DNA of 64,000 nucleotides from Arcanobacterium sp. (GCA_022778805.1 JALFSN010000002.1:248001-312000); one strand, 5' to 3'. Shown: positions 54,836-63,852, counted from the stretch's first letter. Translations and numbers: made by a program. Notes: generated by a model from the sequence alone, not told the origin.

Positions 54836-57580
54836 CTAGCTTTTACTACCAGCTTTTTTACTGCCCGTCTTGCCGCCAGCTTTTTTACTGCTAGCCTTGC
54901 CACTAGCTCTCTTGCTGCCAGCTTTTGCTGTTCGCTTCGTCTTTGCGCTGCGCGTCCCACGTGCCGTCCCACCGTTTTCTGCGATTTTAGCGCGCCGCAG
55001 CTCCAGCAGCTCTTGCGCACGCTCCGGCGTGATCTGATTGATGTCGTCGCTGCGCGGCACTGAAGCATTCACCGTACCATCGGTCACGTATGGGCCAAAG
55101 CGGCCATCCTTGAGCACAATGGTGCCGCCCGATACTGGATCTGTGCCGAGTTGCGCAAGCGGAGGCTTGGCTGCTGCACGGCCACGCACCTTAGGCTGCT
55201 GGAAAATCTCCTCTGCCTGCTCAAGAGTGATGGTAAAAATCTGATCGTCACTAGTCAATGAGCGTGAATCGTTGCCGCGCTTCATATATGGCCCATATCG
55301 GCCATTGTGGACGGTGATCATCTCTCCCTGCGATTCTCCTAGCTCGCGTGGAAGTGACAGCAAATCCAATGCATCCTCTAACGTCACTGAATGCGCATCC
55401 ATGCCAGAAAGCAGCGAAGCGGTGCGAGCTTTGGGCTTCGTTTTCGAGACTTTCCCTGTAGGGGTGTACGCCACTGCATCATCAGGGAGAACTTCCGAGA
55501 CGTACGGGCCAAAACGGCCATCCTTCACCACGATGGTGTAGCCCGTAGCAGGGTCTTGCCCTAGCACTCGGTCTTCTTGAATGGCCGTGTCGAGAATGCT
55601 ACGTGCCTTTTCCACTGTGAGCTCATCCGGCGTGACGCCGGCAGGCACGGAAGCACGTCGCTCCTCTGTGCCATCCGAATTCGTCTCTTCAAGGTATGGG
55701 CCATACCGCCCTACTCGCACAGCAATTCCATCTCCAATCGAAATGGTATTAACGGCGCGCGCATCAATATCACCAAGGCTTCCCACCTGATCTCGCAGAC
55801 CTTTTTCACCGTTTGCCCCACGGTAAAAATCTGCTAAATACTGCACCGGATTTTCTCGGCCCGCCGCAATCTCATCAAGATCGTGCTCCATGTCCGCTGT
55901 GAAATCATAGTCCACGAGCTCCGGCAGATTCTCTTCGAGCAGCCGCACGACTGAAAACGCCAGCCACGTTGGCACTAATGCTTGTCCTTTACGCTCTACG
56001 TAGCCGCGATCAATGATTGTAGAAATTGTGGAGGCATACGTAGACGGTCTGCCAATACCTTTTTCTTCCAGCGTCTTCACCAAGCTGGCCTCGGTGTACC
56101 GCGGCGGCGGAGCCGTCTCGTGGCTAGCTGCCTCTCCGCCACGGTTATTCAGCTTCTCTCCCTCAGCGAGCTGCGGCAGATGCGCCTGCGCTTTTTCTTC
56201 GTAACGAGCAGAATCTCGTCCCTCTTCGTATGCACTCAAGAAACCAGGGAAAGTGATGACCGTGCCGGATGCAGACAGCTGCGCTGTGGAGTAGCCAGGC
56301 ACGGAAGCAATATCAGCCACCAGCCGGATAGAAGCTGTCGATCCTGCGGCATCTGCCATCTGGGATGCCACCGTGCGCTTCCAGATCAGCTCATAGAGCG
56401 CATATTCTCGCCCATGGAGTTGCCCAGCGACTTGTTGCGGGGTACGAAATTTATCTCCCGCCGGCCGGATGGCCTCGTGCGCCTCTTGCGCACCTTTAGA
56501 TTTCGTCGCGTAATACCGAGGTTTTTCTGGCACAGATCGTGCGCCATAGAGTTCGGCGGCCTGCTCTCTCGCCGCGTGAATAGCCTGCTCCGAAAGATTC
56601 ACTGAATCAGTTCGCATGTAAGTGATAAAGCCATTTTCGTACAGCGACTGTGCCACACGCATCGTATCGCGCGAGCCTATGCGAAGTTTGCGAGATGCCT
56701 CTTGCTGCAACGTCGAAGTGGTAAACGGTGGGGCAGGACGCCGATGAAATGGCTTCGACTCAATGCTCACTACTTCTGATGTGCCATCGCCGAGCGCCTG
56801 CGCAATCGCTGCCGCGAGCTCACCTGTGAGCACGAGCACGCCATCGGCGTCAGCCTTTTTGGTGAGGCGTCCACGATCATCAAAATCCTTACCTACAGCC
56901 ACCCGAGTGGAATCGACGGAAGTGAGTTTCGCCGTAAACTCCTCGCCTCCTTTAGCGAGCGTAGCCACCACGTCCCAGTAGTTTGCACTGACAAAAGCCA
57001 TGCGTTCGCGTTCGCGCTCCACCACAAGACGAGTGGTGACGGATTGTACTCGCCCCGCCGAGAGCGCTGGAGCTACTTTACGCCAGAGCAATGGTGAGAC
57101 TTCATAGCCCACAAGCCGATCGAGAATACGCCGAGACTCTTGCGCATCAACGAGCTGCGTATTTAAATCGCGAGTCGTCTGCAAAGCACGCTGAATAGCT
57201 TCTTTGGTAATTTCGTGAAACACCATGCGTTTCACTGGCACTTTAGGTTTGAGCACCTCTAGCAGATGCCAAGCAATTGCCTCTCCCTCGCGATCCTCAT
57301 CAGTAGCAAGATAGAGAGCATCTGCCTTTTTCAGAGCTTTTTTCAGCTCTGCCACTTTTTTCTTTTTATCCGGATTTACCACGTAAAATGGCTCGAATTC
57401 GCCATCGACGTTTACGGCGAACTTCGCATAGGGACCTTTTTTCATATCGGCAGGAAGATCCGAAGGCTTCGGCAGGTCGCGGATATGGCCCACGCTCGCT
57501 TCCACGTCGTATTCGGGCCCCAAATAGTTCGCAATTGTGCGCGCTTTTGCTGGAGACTCCACGATCACAAGCTTCGTCAC
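54836..57580 (-). CDS. topA: DNA topoisomerase I (type IA)
   Basis: Relaxes negative supercoils. 914 residues from the GTG at 57578-57580, which has AGAGGA eight bases upstream. The TOPRIM domain contains VIVESPAKA and TDEDREGEAIAWH, and the catalytic Tyr is in GFITYMRTDS. Four actinobacterial-type C-terminal repeats follow (GRYGPYLE, GRFGPYVS, GRYGPYMKR, GRFGPYVT) in place of zinc fingers. The end is a Lys/Ala/Gly/Ser tail (SKKAGGKTGSKKAGSKS), as in mycobacteria. Its tail may once have been longer. Confidence 0.97.
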   Translation of the reverse strand: MTKLVIVESPAKARTIANYLGPEYDVEASVGHIRDLPKPSDLPADMKKGPYAKFAVNVDGEFEPFYVVNPDKKKKVAELKKALKKADALYLATDEDREGEAIAWHLLEVLKPKVPVKRMVFHEITKEAIQRALQTTRDLNTQLVDAQESRRILDRLVGYEVSPLLWRKVAPALSAGRVQSVTTRLVVERERERMAFVSANYWDVVATLAKGGEEFTAKLTSVDSTRVAVGKDFDDRGRLTKKADADGVLVLTGELAAAIAQALGDGTSEVVSIESKPFHRRPAPPFTTSTLQQEASRKLRIGSRDTMRVAQSLYENGFITYMRTDSVNLSEQAIHAAREQAAELYGARSVPEKPRYYATKSKGAQEAHEAIRPAGDKFRTPQQVAGQLHGREYALYELIWKRTVASQMADAAGSTASIRLVADIASVPGYSTAQLSASGTVITFPGFLSAYEEGRDSARYEEKAQAHLPQLAEGEKLNNRGGEAASHETAPPPRYTEASLVKTLEEKGIGRPSTYASTISTIIDRGYVERKGQALVPTWLAFSVVRLLEENLPELVDYDFTADMEHDLDEIAAGRENPVQYLADFYRGANGEKGLRDQVGSLGDIDARAVNTISIGDGIAVRVGRYGPYLEETNSDGTEERRASVPAGVTPDELTVEKARSILDTAIQEDRVLGQDPATGYTIVVKDGRFGPYVSEVLPDDAVAYTPTGKVSKTKPKARTASLLSGMDAHSVTLEDALDLLSLPRELGESQGEMITVHNGRYGPYMKRGNDSRSLTSDDQIFTITLEQAEEIFQQPKVRGRAAAKPPLAQLGTDPVSGGTIVLKDGRFGPYVTDGTVNASVPRSDDINQITPERAQELLELRRAKIAENGGTARGTRSAKTKRTAKAGSKRASGKASSKKAGGKTGSKKAGSKS

Positions 57581-57927
57581 GTGCGGTTCCTCTTTCTCTG
57601 TTTCCGCGCCTCGCTGTGCCACTAAAATACGTGCCACTCGATACGCCTACTATTGGCCTCGCTCCGCGCTTATCATAGGCTCAATGCGACCGAATTGCGC
57701 AACATCATTTTTATTTGACCTTTCACAGCCCCATACGCTGCCCTTTTTCACTTTTGCCCGCGTGCCCTCAGTTTTGCCTGCACACCCCTCAGAGTCTCAC
57801 GCCTCTAACTGCCTTCACCTCTCCATCTTCCCTGCTTTTACCCGCACTTTATCGTTTTCGCTCACGCTTTCCCACTTTTCTCCCGCACTTTCCAACGTTC
57901 TTCCATACTTTCCTGTTTTCACCTGCG
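57581..57927. other. Pyrimidine-biased spacer between topA and the tad genes
   Basis: No gene. From about 57710 to 57930 the plus strand is rich in TTTT, CCC and CACTTT words with drifting repeats of CCCGCACTTT type. In mycobacteria this position holds a DEAD/DEAH helicase and a cold-shock gene; neither is here. Confidence 0.5.
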
Positions 57928-58398
57928 TCACATCGGCTCTGAAAGTGGCCCCGCTACCGCGTGTACTCGCACAGTCGGGGCGAGCCATGCAAACATCCCT
58001 TTTGCCTCAACGTTCACTCGGATATTGTCTCCCTCTGCCGCGCACTCTAGCTGCGGCCGATCGGGCAACTCTGCCACAATAAAGCTGGCCACTGCACAAG
58101 AATCTGCGAGTGAAAATCCGGCCACATACTTTGTGGCCGCTCCTAGAGCTGCCAGATCAGCGCCATTTTGCAACCGCTCTTTTTGAGCTATCCCGATACT
58201 CATCTGAACCAGTACCGCCGATATCGTGACGGCGACGGCCATCGCTACCGCCACAAATGCGGTTGCCATCCCACGTTCAGCTCTCACAGTTGCTCGCGCG
58301 AGCACGTTCCGCCCACATGGCCATCTGCGGCATACCTGTTTACGTACCATCCACCTACGCATCGCAGCGCCCCGCCTACATCCACGGTGATTCTTCAC
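57928..58398 (-). CDS. Helicase/secretion-neighbourhood TadE-like protein (Rv3654c type)
   Basis: A 156-residue pseudopilin-like protein. After a basic N terminus (1-42) comes ERGMATAFVAVAMAVAVTISAVLV, a single hydrophobic helix with the E5-like ERG start of TadE/TadG, then MSIGIAQKERLQNGADLAALGAA, a motif strongly shared with the actinobacterial TadE-like family next to Tad clusters. It is likely a minor pilin. The GTG overlaps the tadE stop by four bases. Last gene of the operon. Confidence 0.85.
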   Translation of the reverse strand: MKNHRGCRRGAAMRRWMVRKQVCRRWPCGRNVLARATVRAERGMATAFVAVAMAVAVTISAVLVQMSIGIAQKERLQNGADLAALGAATKYVAGFSLADSCAVASFIVAELPDRPQLECAAEGDNIRVNVEAKGMFAWLAPTVRVHAVAGPLSEPM

Positions 58399-58844
58399 GG
58401 TGTGCTCCTCGGCTCTATCAAGGCCACATGCTGCGATTGCACAGTAAATCCCAGGAATGCCAGCGAATCTACAGGAGGACGCCGCACAGATACGCGCACA
58501 TACTCGCCCTCTTCTCGGATCGTGACGCTGGCATTGCGGCCAGCCACCGCGAGCGCCACATTTTTTGCCTCAGTTTCACCTTTGCCCACAGAGTAGGCGC
58601 GTGCTGCCTCCCGCGCAGCATCGGTGGTGATAGCCACGCTGCTGGCATATGCCAGCGCTCCAGCACACACCAACACCACTACAATAAAGAGCGGGATAGT
58701 CAGCGCCCACTCCACACTTACCATCCCTGATTCTGCCGTTACTCTCCGCTTCTGGCACTGAGACATATGCAATCGTGTATCACTTGCCGCGCCATCCAGA
58801 TCTGCGGCGTTACCCAGCGTATTTATCTCTCGGTCTACATTCAC
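58395..58844 (-). CDS. TadE-family minor pilin (Rv3655c type)
   Basis: A 149-residue protein. AESGMVSVEWALTIPLFIVVVLV is a TadE N-terminal helix (about 39-65) with the conserved Glu; VAITTDAAREAARAYSVG is the second family motif. An ordinary 35-residue hydrophilic part precedes it, so the start may be later, for example near the cysteine-containing MSQC (27). It lies 18 nt after the unknown 67-residue gene. Confidence 0.85.
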   Translation of the reverse strand: MNVDREINTLGNAADLDGAASDTRLHMSQCQKRRVTAESGMVSVEWALTIPLFIVVVLVCAGALAYASSVAITTDAAREAARAYSVGKGETEAKNVALAVAGRNASVTIREEGEYVRVSVRRPPVDSLAFLGFTVQSQHVALIEPRSTP

Positions 58845-58862
58845 TACTGACGCCTTTCTATA

Positions 58863-59066
58863 TCAATCCCAATCAATGACGCCGTACTCATCTCTCGCAT
58901 ACAACTGCGAGTATGCTGTCTCTTCACGTGCCCGGCTTCTCACGCGCCAGGCTTCTTCGTATGTGTACAGCGACTCCACGGTGTGGGGAGTTGCACCGTC
59001 CCGCAGCACGTCAGGCACCGCGGAGCCGCTGCACATCGCTACTACTGTCTTATGTATCCAGCTCAT
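58863..59066 (-). CDS. Unknown 67-residue protein of the tad operon
   Basis: Starts MSWIHKTVVAMCSGSAVPDV and ends YGVIDWD. The ATG overlaps the flp stop by four bases (ATGA), and tadE follows after 18 nt, so it is almost certainly translated as part of the operon. There is no hydrophobic helix long enough for a pilin; the middle is Glu/Arg-rich (YTYEEAWRVRSRAREETAY). The family is not recognised. Confidence 0.75.
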   Translation of the reverse strand: MSWIHKTVVAMCSGSAVPDVLRDGATPHTVESLYTYEEAWRVRSRAREETAYSQLYARDEYGVIDWD

Positions 59067-59266
59067 CCAGCTACAATCCGGCGGAAAATATCTGCGATGA
59101 GTTCTCGCAACCACTCTTGCTGCGAGAGCCAAATGAGGATTCCCGCGATGCCCGTGGTTGCCACCGTGCCTAAAGCATATTCAGCAGTCACCATGCCATC
59201 TTCAGCTGCATGGCCCCGCTTCGTAAACACAGCTAACACTTTTGATGGTGTCATTTTCTTTTTCAT
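59063..59266 (-). CDS. Flp-like pilin, DUF4244 family (Rv3656c type)
   Basis: A 67-residue protein starting MKKKMTPSKVLAVFTKRGHA. EDGMVTAEYALGTVATTGIAGIL is the prepilin-type segment with the conserved Glu of the mature helix (TAEYALGT), as in DUF4244 pilins; the cleavage site would be at DG-M. It is probably the major pilin. GGGAG precedes the ATG at 59264-59266. The 217-nt gap to tadC may hold an internal promoter, which would allow higher pilin output. No prepilin peptidase gene (TadV) is in this window. Confidence 0.88.
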   Translation of the reverse strand: MKKKMTPSKVLAVFTKRGHAAEDGMVTAEYALGTVATTGIAGILIWLSQQEWLRELIADIFRRIVAG

Positions 59267-59483
59267 TAGGTATCTCCCTCGATTTTCCTTTGGCACACGT
59301 ATGTGCGACCAAAATTTTGCTACCTGTTTCTTGCGTCCGCTCTCTTTGAAACGGACACCTTTAGCATCTCGAAAGAGCCCCTCTCGTAGTTCGCTGCATA
59401 AATATCTGTGGATTGTGTTCCCGCATATGCGCATTGTGCACAGCGCCGAAAATAACGAATACTCTGCTCAGCTAGAACACCAG

Positions 59484-60167
59484 CTAGAACAGTTTTTCTG
59501 CCGCTGCGACGACCACGGGCAAGACGCCAATCAGCATGAAAGCTGGCAGAAAGCACGCCGCCAGCGGAATGACCAGCAGACTTCCAAGCCGAGCAGCGGC
59601 CTCTTTAGCTCTGCGCGAGCGCGAGAATCGCAGTTCCTGCGCACTCCGCTCTAAAAGCGCAACGGGAGCTACGCCGTCATTCCACGCCGGTGCTAACGCC
59701 ACAGCTAATCGCCGATAGCTGGGAAGTACCTGCTCCCACGCCTCTTCCCAAGCAGCTCCCATCAGCAACAGATTGGCCACTTCTTGCAACGTGCGCCCAT
59801 GAGCTGCGCCGTTTTTTAGCTGGCTCCTCGTGCGAGCTCGACCATCGTCTCCTCTGCTTTCTCCGCTACGCCACGCAGGTGCCCCGCACGTAAGCATTCC
59901 AACGGCTCTCCCTATGCGTTTCACTCCGGCACCTGGCGTGGCCTTTGACATAGCACTTGGCACAGAAATAGCTGGGTCATCCATCGCTTGATGGACGGCG
60001 TAAAGCATTGAGGGAATAGAAACTCCAGCTTTGAGCGCACTGGCGGCGAGATCGAGAATCACCGCTTGATCGACAGGCCCAGAATGGGGGCGAACTGGCC
60101 AGGAAAATCGGTGCCAGCTCGGCGTCACGAATACCAGCGCCACGCAGACGATCATAAATGCCGTCAT
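59484..60167 (-). CDS. Tad secretion inner-membrane protein TadC (T2SF)
   Basis: A 227-residue type II secretion F-domain protein. It has an N-terminal membrane segment, LDLAASALKAGVSIPSMLYAV, a central low-complexity stretch (ESRGDDGRARTRS), and the ARLGSLLVIPLAACFLPAFM core with two C-terminal helices. The ATG overlaps the tadB stop (ATGA), so an upstream in-frame extension is not used. It partners TadB as the membrane platform of the pilus motor. Confidence 0.88.
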   Translation of the reverse strand: MTAFMIVCVALVFVTPSWHRFSWPVRPHSGPVDQAVILDLAASALKAGVSIPSMLYAVHQAMDDPAISVPSAMSKATPGAGVKRIGRAVGMLTCGAPAWRSGESRGDDGRARTRSQLKNGAAHGRTLQEVANLLLMGAAWEEAWEQVLPSYRRLAVALAPAWNDGVAPVALLERSAQELRFSRSRRAKEAAARLGSLLVIPLAACFLPAFMLIGVLPVVVAAAEKLF

Positions 60168-60985
60168 TGTATCTCTGCCTCTCGGCGCGCTTGTGCCACC
60201 ATATGCGCCACCAGTGCCACCCCTGCACTCTCGCACGCTATTCCCCCTACAAGCGCCACATTTCCCCAAAACGTTCCCAAGAGAAACGCGAAAGGATTAG
60301 CCCCCAGAGCGTATCCCAATGCCAAACCAAGCACTGGCAACACCGCGAGCATTCGCGCAGATGCCTGCGGACCAGCGAGCGCCACATCACGTGCAGAGCG
60401 GGCTTCCCCTGCTTCCGTGACGCCGGCAGCACATGAATCTAGAATCTCTGCCATCGGTGCCCCTGTGGCATTCCCCATTCGGCACACTGCAATAGTGGCT
60501 GGTAAGGCTTGCACGGCAACTGAGCTAAGCCCTGCCCGCCGGCGCGCTAGTGCGTTCATCGCCCACAGCTGCCGCAGCGCCACTGGCACCCCAGAGGGAT
60601 CAAGTGCTGATATATCAGCGGAATCGAGAGCTGCCGCGTCTCGCCTACGCCCCAGCCCGCCGAGCCTACCTGCATCGGCAAAATTTCGCACATATTTCTT
60701 TACTCTATTTCTCTGTGCTCTACTGCCAATCATGCTTTCTACGTGCAGATGCGCCAGAGTGAGCGCCCACGCCCTCTGAGTTGTGGCTCCGCTGCGCAGC
60801 CGAGCGGCCACTTCTGTAAGCATCACCCCCATCTGCAGTTCCTGCCGGTGATGCCACATCTTCTCGCTACGTTCGTGACGCCGAACCTCTCGTTCCTTCG
60901 TGCGCACTCCAGTTGCTGGCCCCGCCGTAACGCCGAGCAACGCCGTCAGCACGACGCCCAGCCATATCGCAACTGAGCCCATCAT
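60164..60985 (-). CDS. Tad secretion inner-membrane protein TadB (T2SF)
   Basis: A 273-residue T2SF protein with one N-terminal helix, a helical cytoplasmic domain (VMLTEVAARLRSGATTQRAW) and GAPMAEILDSCAAGV/ALAGPQASARMLAVLPVLGLALGY, typical F-domain segments, then two C-terminal helices. The tadA stop overlaps its ATG (ATGA). Confidence 0.9.
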   Translation of the reverse strand: MMGSVAIWLGVVLTALLGVTAGPATGVRTKEREVRRHERSEKMWHHRQELQMGVMLTEVAARLRSGATTQRAWALTLAHLHVESMIGSRAQRNRVKKYVRNFADAGRLGGLGRRRDAAALDSADISALDPSGVPVALRQLWAMNALARRRAGLSSVAVQALPATIAVCRMGNATGAPMAEILDSCAAGVTEAGEARSARDVALAGPQASARMLAVLPVLGLALGYALGANPFAFLLGTFWGNVALVGGIACESAGVALVAHMVAQARREAEIQ

Positions 60986-62514
60986 GCCGACGTCGTCTCC
61001 TGCGCTGGCAGTGGCAGAGCATCCGCCGGCATGGGCACGTCAAGCTGAGCGCACAACTTCTGCCCATAAGCACTCGCTCGAATCTCCTGGCGATCTGGAT
61101 CCACAGCAAAGGCGCACGGGCAGATTAAACCACTGTGTTGCCGCTCAAAAGTGGCAATCTGCGACACGTACCTCCCGCGTGAACTGCGCCGAATATGAAT
61201 CACTGCATCCAGAGCAGCTGCAACTTGAGCTGCCACCGTATTCTCACTCATATTGGCCAGCGCACCGAGCGCCACCAATCGAGCCGGCACGTCAGACGCC
61301 GAGTTGGCGTGAATAGTTGCCCATCCTCCCTCATGGCCGGTATTGAGCGCACTGAGTACATCTCGCACCTCTTCGCCGCGACATTCCCCCAGCACAATCC
61401 GATCTGGCCGCATACGCATGGCCGCTTTGACTAGTTCACTCATCGAAATCTCTCCCACCCCTTGCACGTTGGCATGGCGCACTTGCATGTGCACCACATG
61501 CGGATGGCTGGGAGCCAGCTCTGCTGCCTCTTCAATAATGACGATTCGCTCATTGGGCTCCACCAGCGACAACATCGAATTGAGAAAAGTCGTTTTCCCC
61601 GCTCCCGTCGCTCCTGAAATCATCACATTTGCTTTTTTCTCCACTAACGCACACACGAGCGGGACGAGACCACTTACCAGCGTGCCACTCGCTACCAGTT
61701 CTTCAATCGTGAGCACATGCGAGTGATGCACGCGCAGAGAAATGAGCGTACCCGTGCTAGAGAGCGGGGGAATCATCGCATGCAGACGTATTCCCGAGGG
61801 GAAAGTACCATCCACAATAGGACTCGCATCGTCGAGCCGTTGGCCACATTGGGCGGCGAGCCGGACGGCGAGAGCGCGAACCGCCTTTTCTGTGGCCAAT
61901 TCAGGATCTCCCGAGCAGCTCACCTGCATCAGTCCCGCTCCACGATCCACCCACACATTTTCTGGGCCATTGACTAATACATCCGTCGTGTGCGGGTCTT
62001 CCAGCAGCGGCGCAATCGTCGCTCCTGCACCGAGCAGTTCACGACGCACAGATTGCTGCAAGCGAGCCAAATCTGCAGTAAAGAGCACATCCGTTGCAGA
62101 ATTGAGCACCTGTGCCATCGGTGTACCTGCGGCGAGCTGCGCTCGCATTCTTCGTGCCCACGCGGCATCTATCCCTGGTTGTCGTAGCTTTTTCGCAGCG
62201 TCAGACTGCGTGACGCCGTTCGCTTTCCGCCGCTCCGCGTCACGTTCTCCTGTTTGCTCTGCGTCATGTCCCTTAGCCGGCCCCACGTCATATATTGCGC
62301 AAGCAGCGGACTCATCGTGAGGATGTGAGGAAAGCGGCTGCACGGAGGGCGCTCGGGGCTTTGACTCTTCCAACTGCGCGTTCTCAGCATCGTATCCACC
62401 ACTTTCACTGCCGCATCTGCCAGCCTCAGCATCGAACTCGTCGATCGTAGTACTGCGCTTGCTACTGTGCTTTCCACTGCGATAGGGCGCGGATTTTCGG
62501 GCGTCGTCACGCAT
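60982..62514 (-). CDS. Tad pilus/secretion ATPase TadA (CpaF)
   Basis: A hexameric secretion ATPase of 510 residues. A 120-residue hydrophilic N-terminal extension (Ser/Glu/Asp/His-rich) precedes the core: Walker A GATGAGKTT, Walker B-like VIIEEAAEL, an HVQVRHANVQG-like His box and the GGWATIHANSASDVPARL motif. These are specific for TadA/VirB11-type ATPases of the actinobacterial helicase/secretion neighbourhood. The ATG at 62512-62514 shares one base with the ssd stop (TGATG). Confidence 0.95.
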   Translation of the reverse strand: MRDDARKSAPYRSGKHSSKRSTTIDEFDAEAGRCGSESGGYDAENAQLEESKPRAPSVQPLSSHPHDESAACAIYDVGPAKGHDAEQTGERDAERRKANGVTQSDAAKKLRQPGIDAAWARRMRAQLAAGTPMAQVLNSATDVLFTADLARLQQSVRRELLGAGATIAPLLEDPHTTDVLVNGPENVWVDRGAGLMQVSCSGDPELATEKAVRALAVRLAAQCGQRLDDASPIVDGTFPSGIRLHAMIPPLSSTGTLISLRVHHSHVLTIEELVASGTLVSGLVPLVCALVEKKANVMISGATGAGKTTFLNSMLSLVEPNERIVIIEEAAELAPSHPHVVHMQVRHANVQGVGEISMSELVKAAMRMRPDRIVLGECRGEEVRDVLSALNTGHEGGWATIHANSASDVPARLVALGALANMSENTVAAQVAAALDAVIHIRRSSRGRYVSQIATFERQHSGLICPCAFAVDPDRQEIRASAYGQKLCAQLDVPMPADALPLPAQETTSA

Positions 62515-63536
62515 CAAGGCACCACCTGCTCAAGATATGCGCACAGCGCATTCACATCTCGTGAAAACCGCGAGCGCGAACGCTCTCCTGGCTCCACGCC
62601 GTGCTCAAGGGCAGCGTCATACGAATGCTCAAACCGGACGGTATGCACGAATTCCACAGCGAGCATTTGGGCAATATGCGCCGCTTCGTTTTTTGATTTC
62701 ACGTCTACTGCCACTACGCTGGCGAGCACGTTGCTACCTAGACGGCTGAGTAGCGTGTGAGTAGCAGCAAGGTGGACGGTGTCAGAACGGGTGACGATAA
62801 ACAGATAATCGCACCATTCCAAGATGGAGTTCGTGGGCATCCCAGGCACTAATGCCGACGTTGGCACGTCTATCACAGTCCAGGCATTCATCTGAGAGAT
62901 AGCCGCAATCATATTTGGCCCCGCTTCTGCTTGCGGAGGCATGCCCCCTCGCTCATCGGCCGATAGCACCCTCACCCCGTGCCACAATGGCAGTGAACTG
63001 TTGAGTTTCCCTGCGAGTAATGCACCCTGCCCATGCACATCTGCCCAGCGTTTTCCAGGCACCCCTACCAGCGACAGCAACAGCTCAATGCCGGCAGAGG
63101 CAGGATCCACGTCGATCAAAGCCACACCACCGCCATCGCGCACTAGCTCTCGCGCTAAAGTTGCCGCCAACGTTGATGCTCCCGCTCCGCCGTGCGCCCC
63201 CACGACCCCCACTACTTTCCCGCGAATCGTGGCACCTACTGCCACTAGCAGCTCTAGTATTGTGGCGGAATCTTGGCGTACATCAAGCATTGCCGCTTGC
63301 GCAGAAAAATACGGCGCAAAGAGATCGTGAAAGCTGGCGTTCACGTATCCCGAGGGGCAGTTATCACTCGTAAATCGCAATACGCCATCTCGCATATCGG
63401 CATGGCTGAGCCGAGTGAGATCGACACCAACGAGCTGCGCAAGATGCGACAGCTCATGAAAAACGCCGTCATCTGAACCGCGGAATACTGCCGATAGAAG
63501 TTGCACATCCGGCTGTAGAATTTTTGAAACACTCAC
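62514..63536 (-). CDS. CpaE/Ssd-like P-loop protein (septum-site determining type)
   Basis: A 340-residue MinD/ParA-superfamily protein at the head of the tad operon. The deviant Walker A reads GAHGGAGAST without the usual lysine, as in mycobacterial Ssd (Rv3660c), which affects septation, and in CpaE, which localises pili. VIDVPTSALVPG and FIVTRSDTVHLAA follow. The GTG at 63534-63536 lacks a well-spaced ribosome site; a start a few codons further in is possible. Confidence 0.9.
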   Translation of the reverse strand: MSVSKILQPDVQLLSAVFRGSDDGVFHELSHLAQLVGVDLTRLSHADMRDGVLRFTSDNCPSGYVNASFHDLFAPYFSAQAAMLDVRQDSATILELLVAVGATIRGKVVGVVGAHGGAGASTLAATLARELVRDGGGVALIDVDPASAGIELLLSLVGVPGKRWADVHGQGALLAGKLNSSLPLWHGVRVLSADERGGMPPQAEAGPNMIAAISQMNAWTVIDVPTSALVPGMPTNSILEWCDYLFIVTRSDTVHLAATHTLLSRLGSNVLASVVAVDVKSKNEAAHIAQMLAVEFVHTVRFEHSYDAALEHGVEPGERSRSRFSRDVNALCAYLEQVVP

Positions 63537-63852
63537 TCTTTCAGAGTGTCCGGTAAGCCAATAGGTAGAAACTCGACCTCATCGCATGTGGATAGACACC
63601 AGTTATCCACATGCTGCCGTGTTTATATTTTTTCGTACCGGTGAGACGTCGTCAGCTCACGGGCGTGACGGCGCGAATACACGGTAGCACTGCAAACCCA
63701 GGTACTCGACGTCGTAAGGCCGAGAAAATGAGCAAACGTGGCAGCACTCAGCTACTATTTCACGAAACACCGATGTTTATCTCAGAATTGTTCATAAAAA
63801 CAAGTAGCGTGGGGGCTAAGACTATGCCCGTTCACCAGTCTGAGGAGAAAAC
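63537..63852. promoter_or_regulatory. Divergent control region upstream of the tad operon
   Basis: No gene. It holds promoters for the tad operon (minus) and the partial gene (plus). Notable are an inverted DnaA-box pair at 63584-63614, the A/T run TTTATATTTTTTCG right after it, and TTGTT...AACAA (about 63789-63804) with a TAAGAC hexamer near 63826 upstream of the plus-strand gene. Confidence 0.5.
63584..63614. promoter_or_regulatory. Inverted pair of DnaA boxes in an 11-bp palindrome
   Basis: GCATGTGGATA (63584-63594) and TATCCACATGC (63604-63614) are exact complements with a 9-nt spacer. The right arm contains a consensus DnaA box, TTATCCACA (63603-63611); the left contains CTATCCACA on the minus strand (63587-63595), one mismatch. 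It is followed by an A/T-rich run. Confidence 0.6.

Noticed and set aside
54796-55068. Basic 90-codon minus-strand frame overlapping the topA end
   Set aside because: Most of it is the topA tail read in another frame; kept only as evidence for a displaced tail.
63584-63614. DnaA boxes as a replication origin
   Set aside because: Only two boxes are visible and dnaA, dnaN, gyrB, rpmH or parA/parB genes are absent; oriC in Actinobacteria has many boxes.
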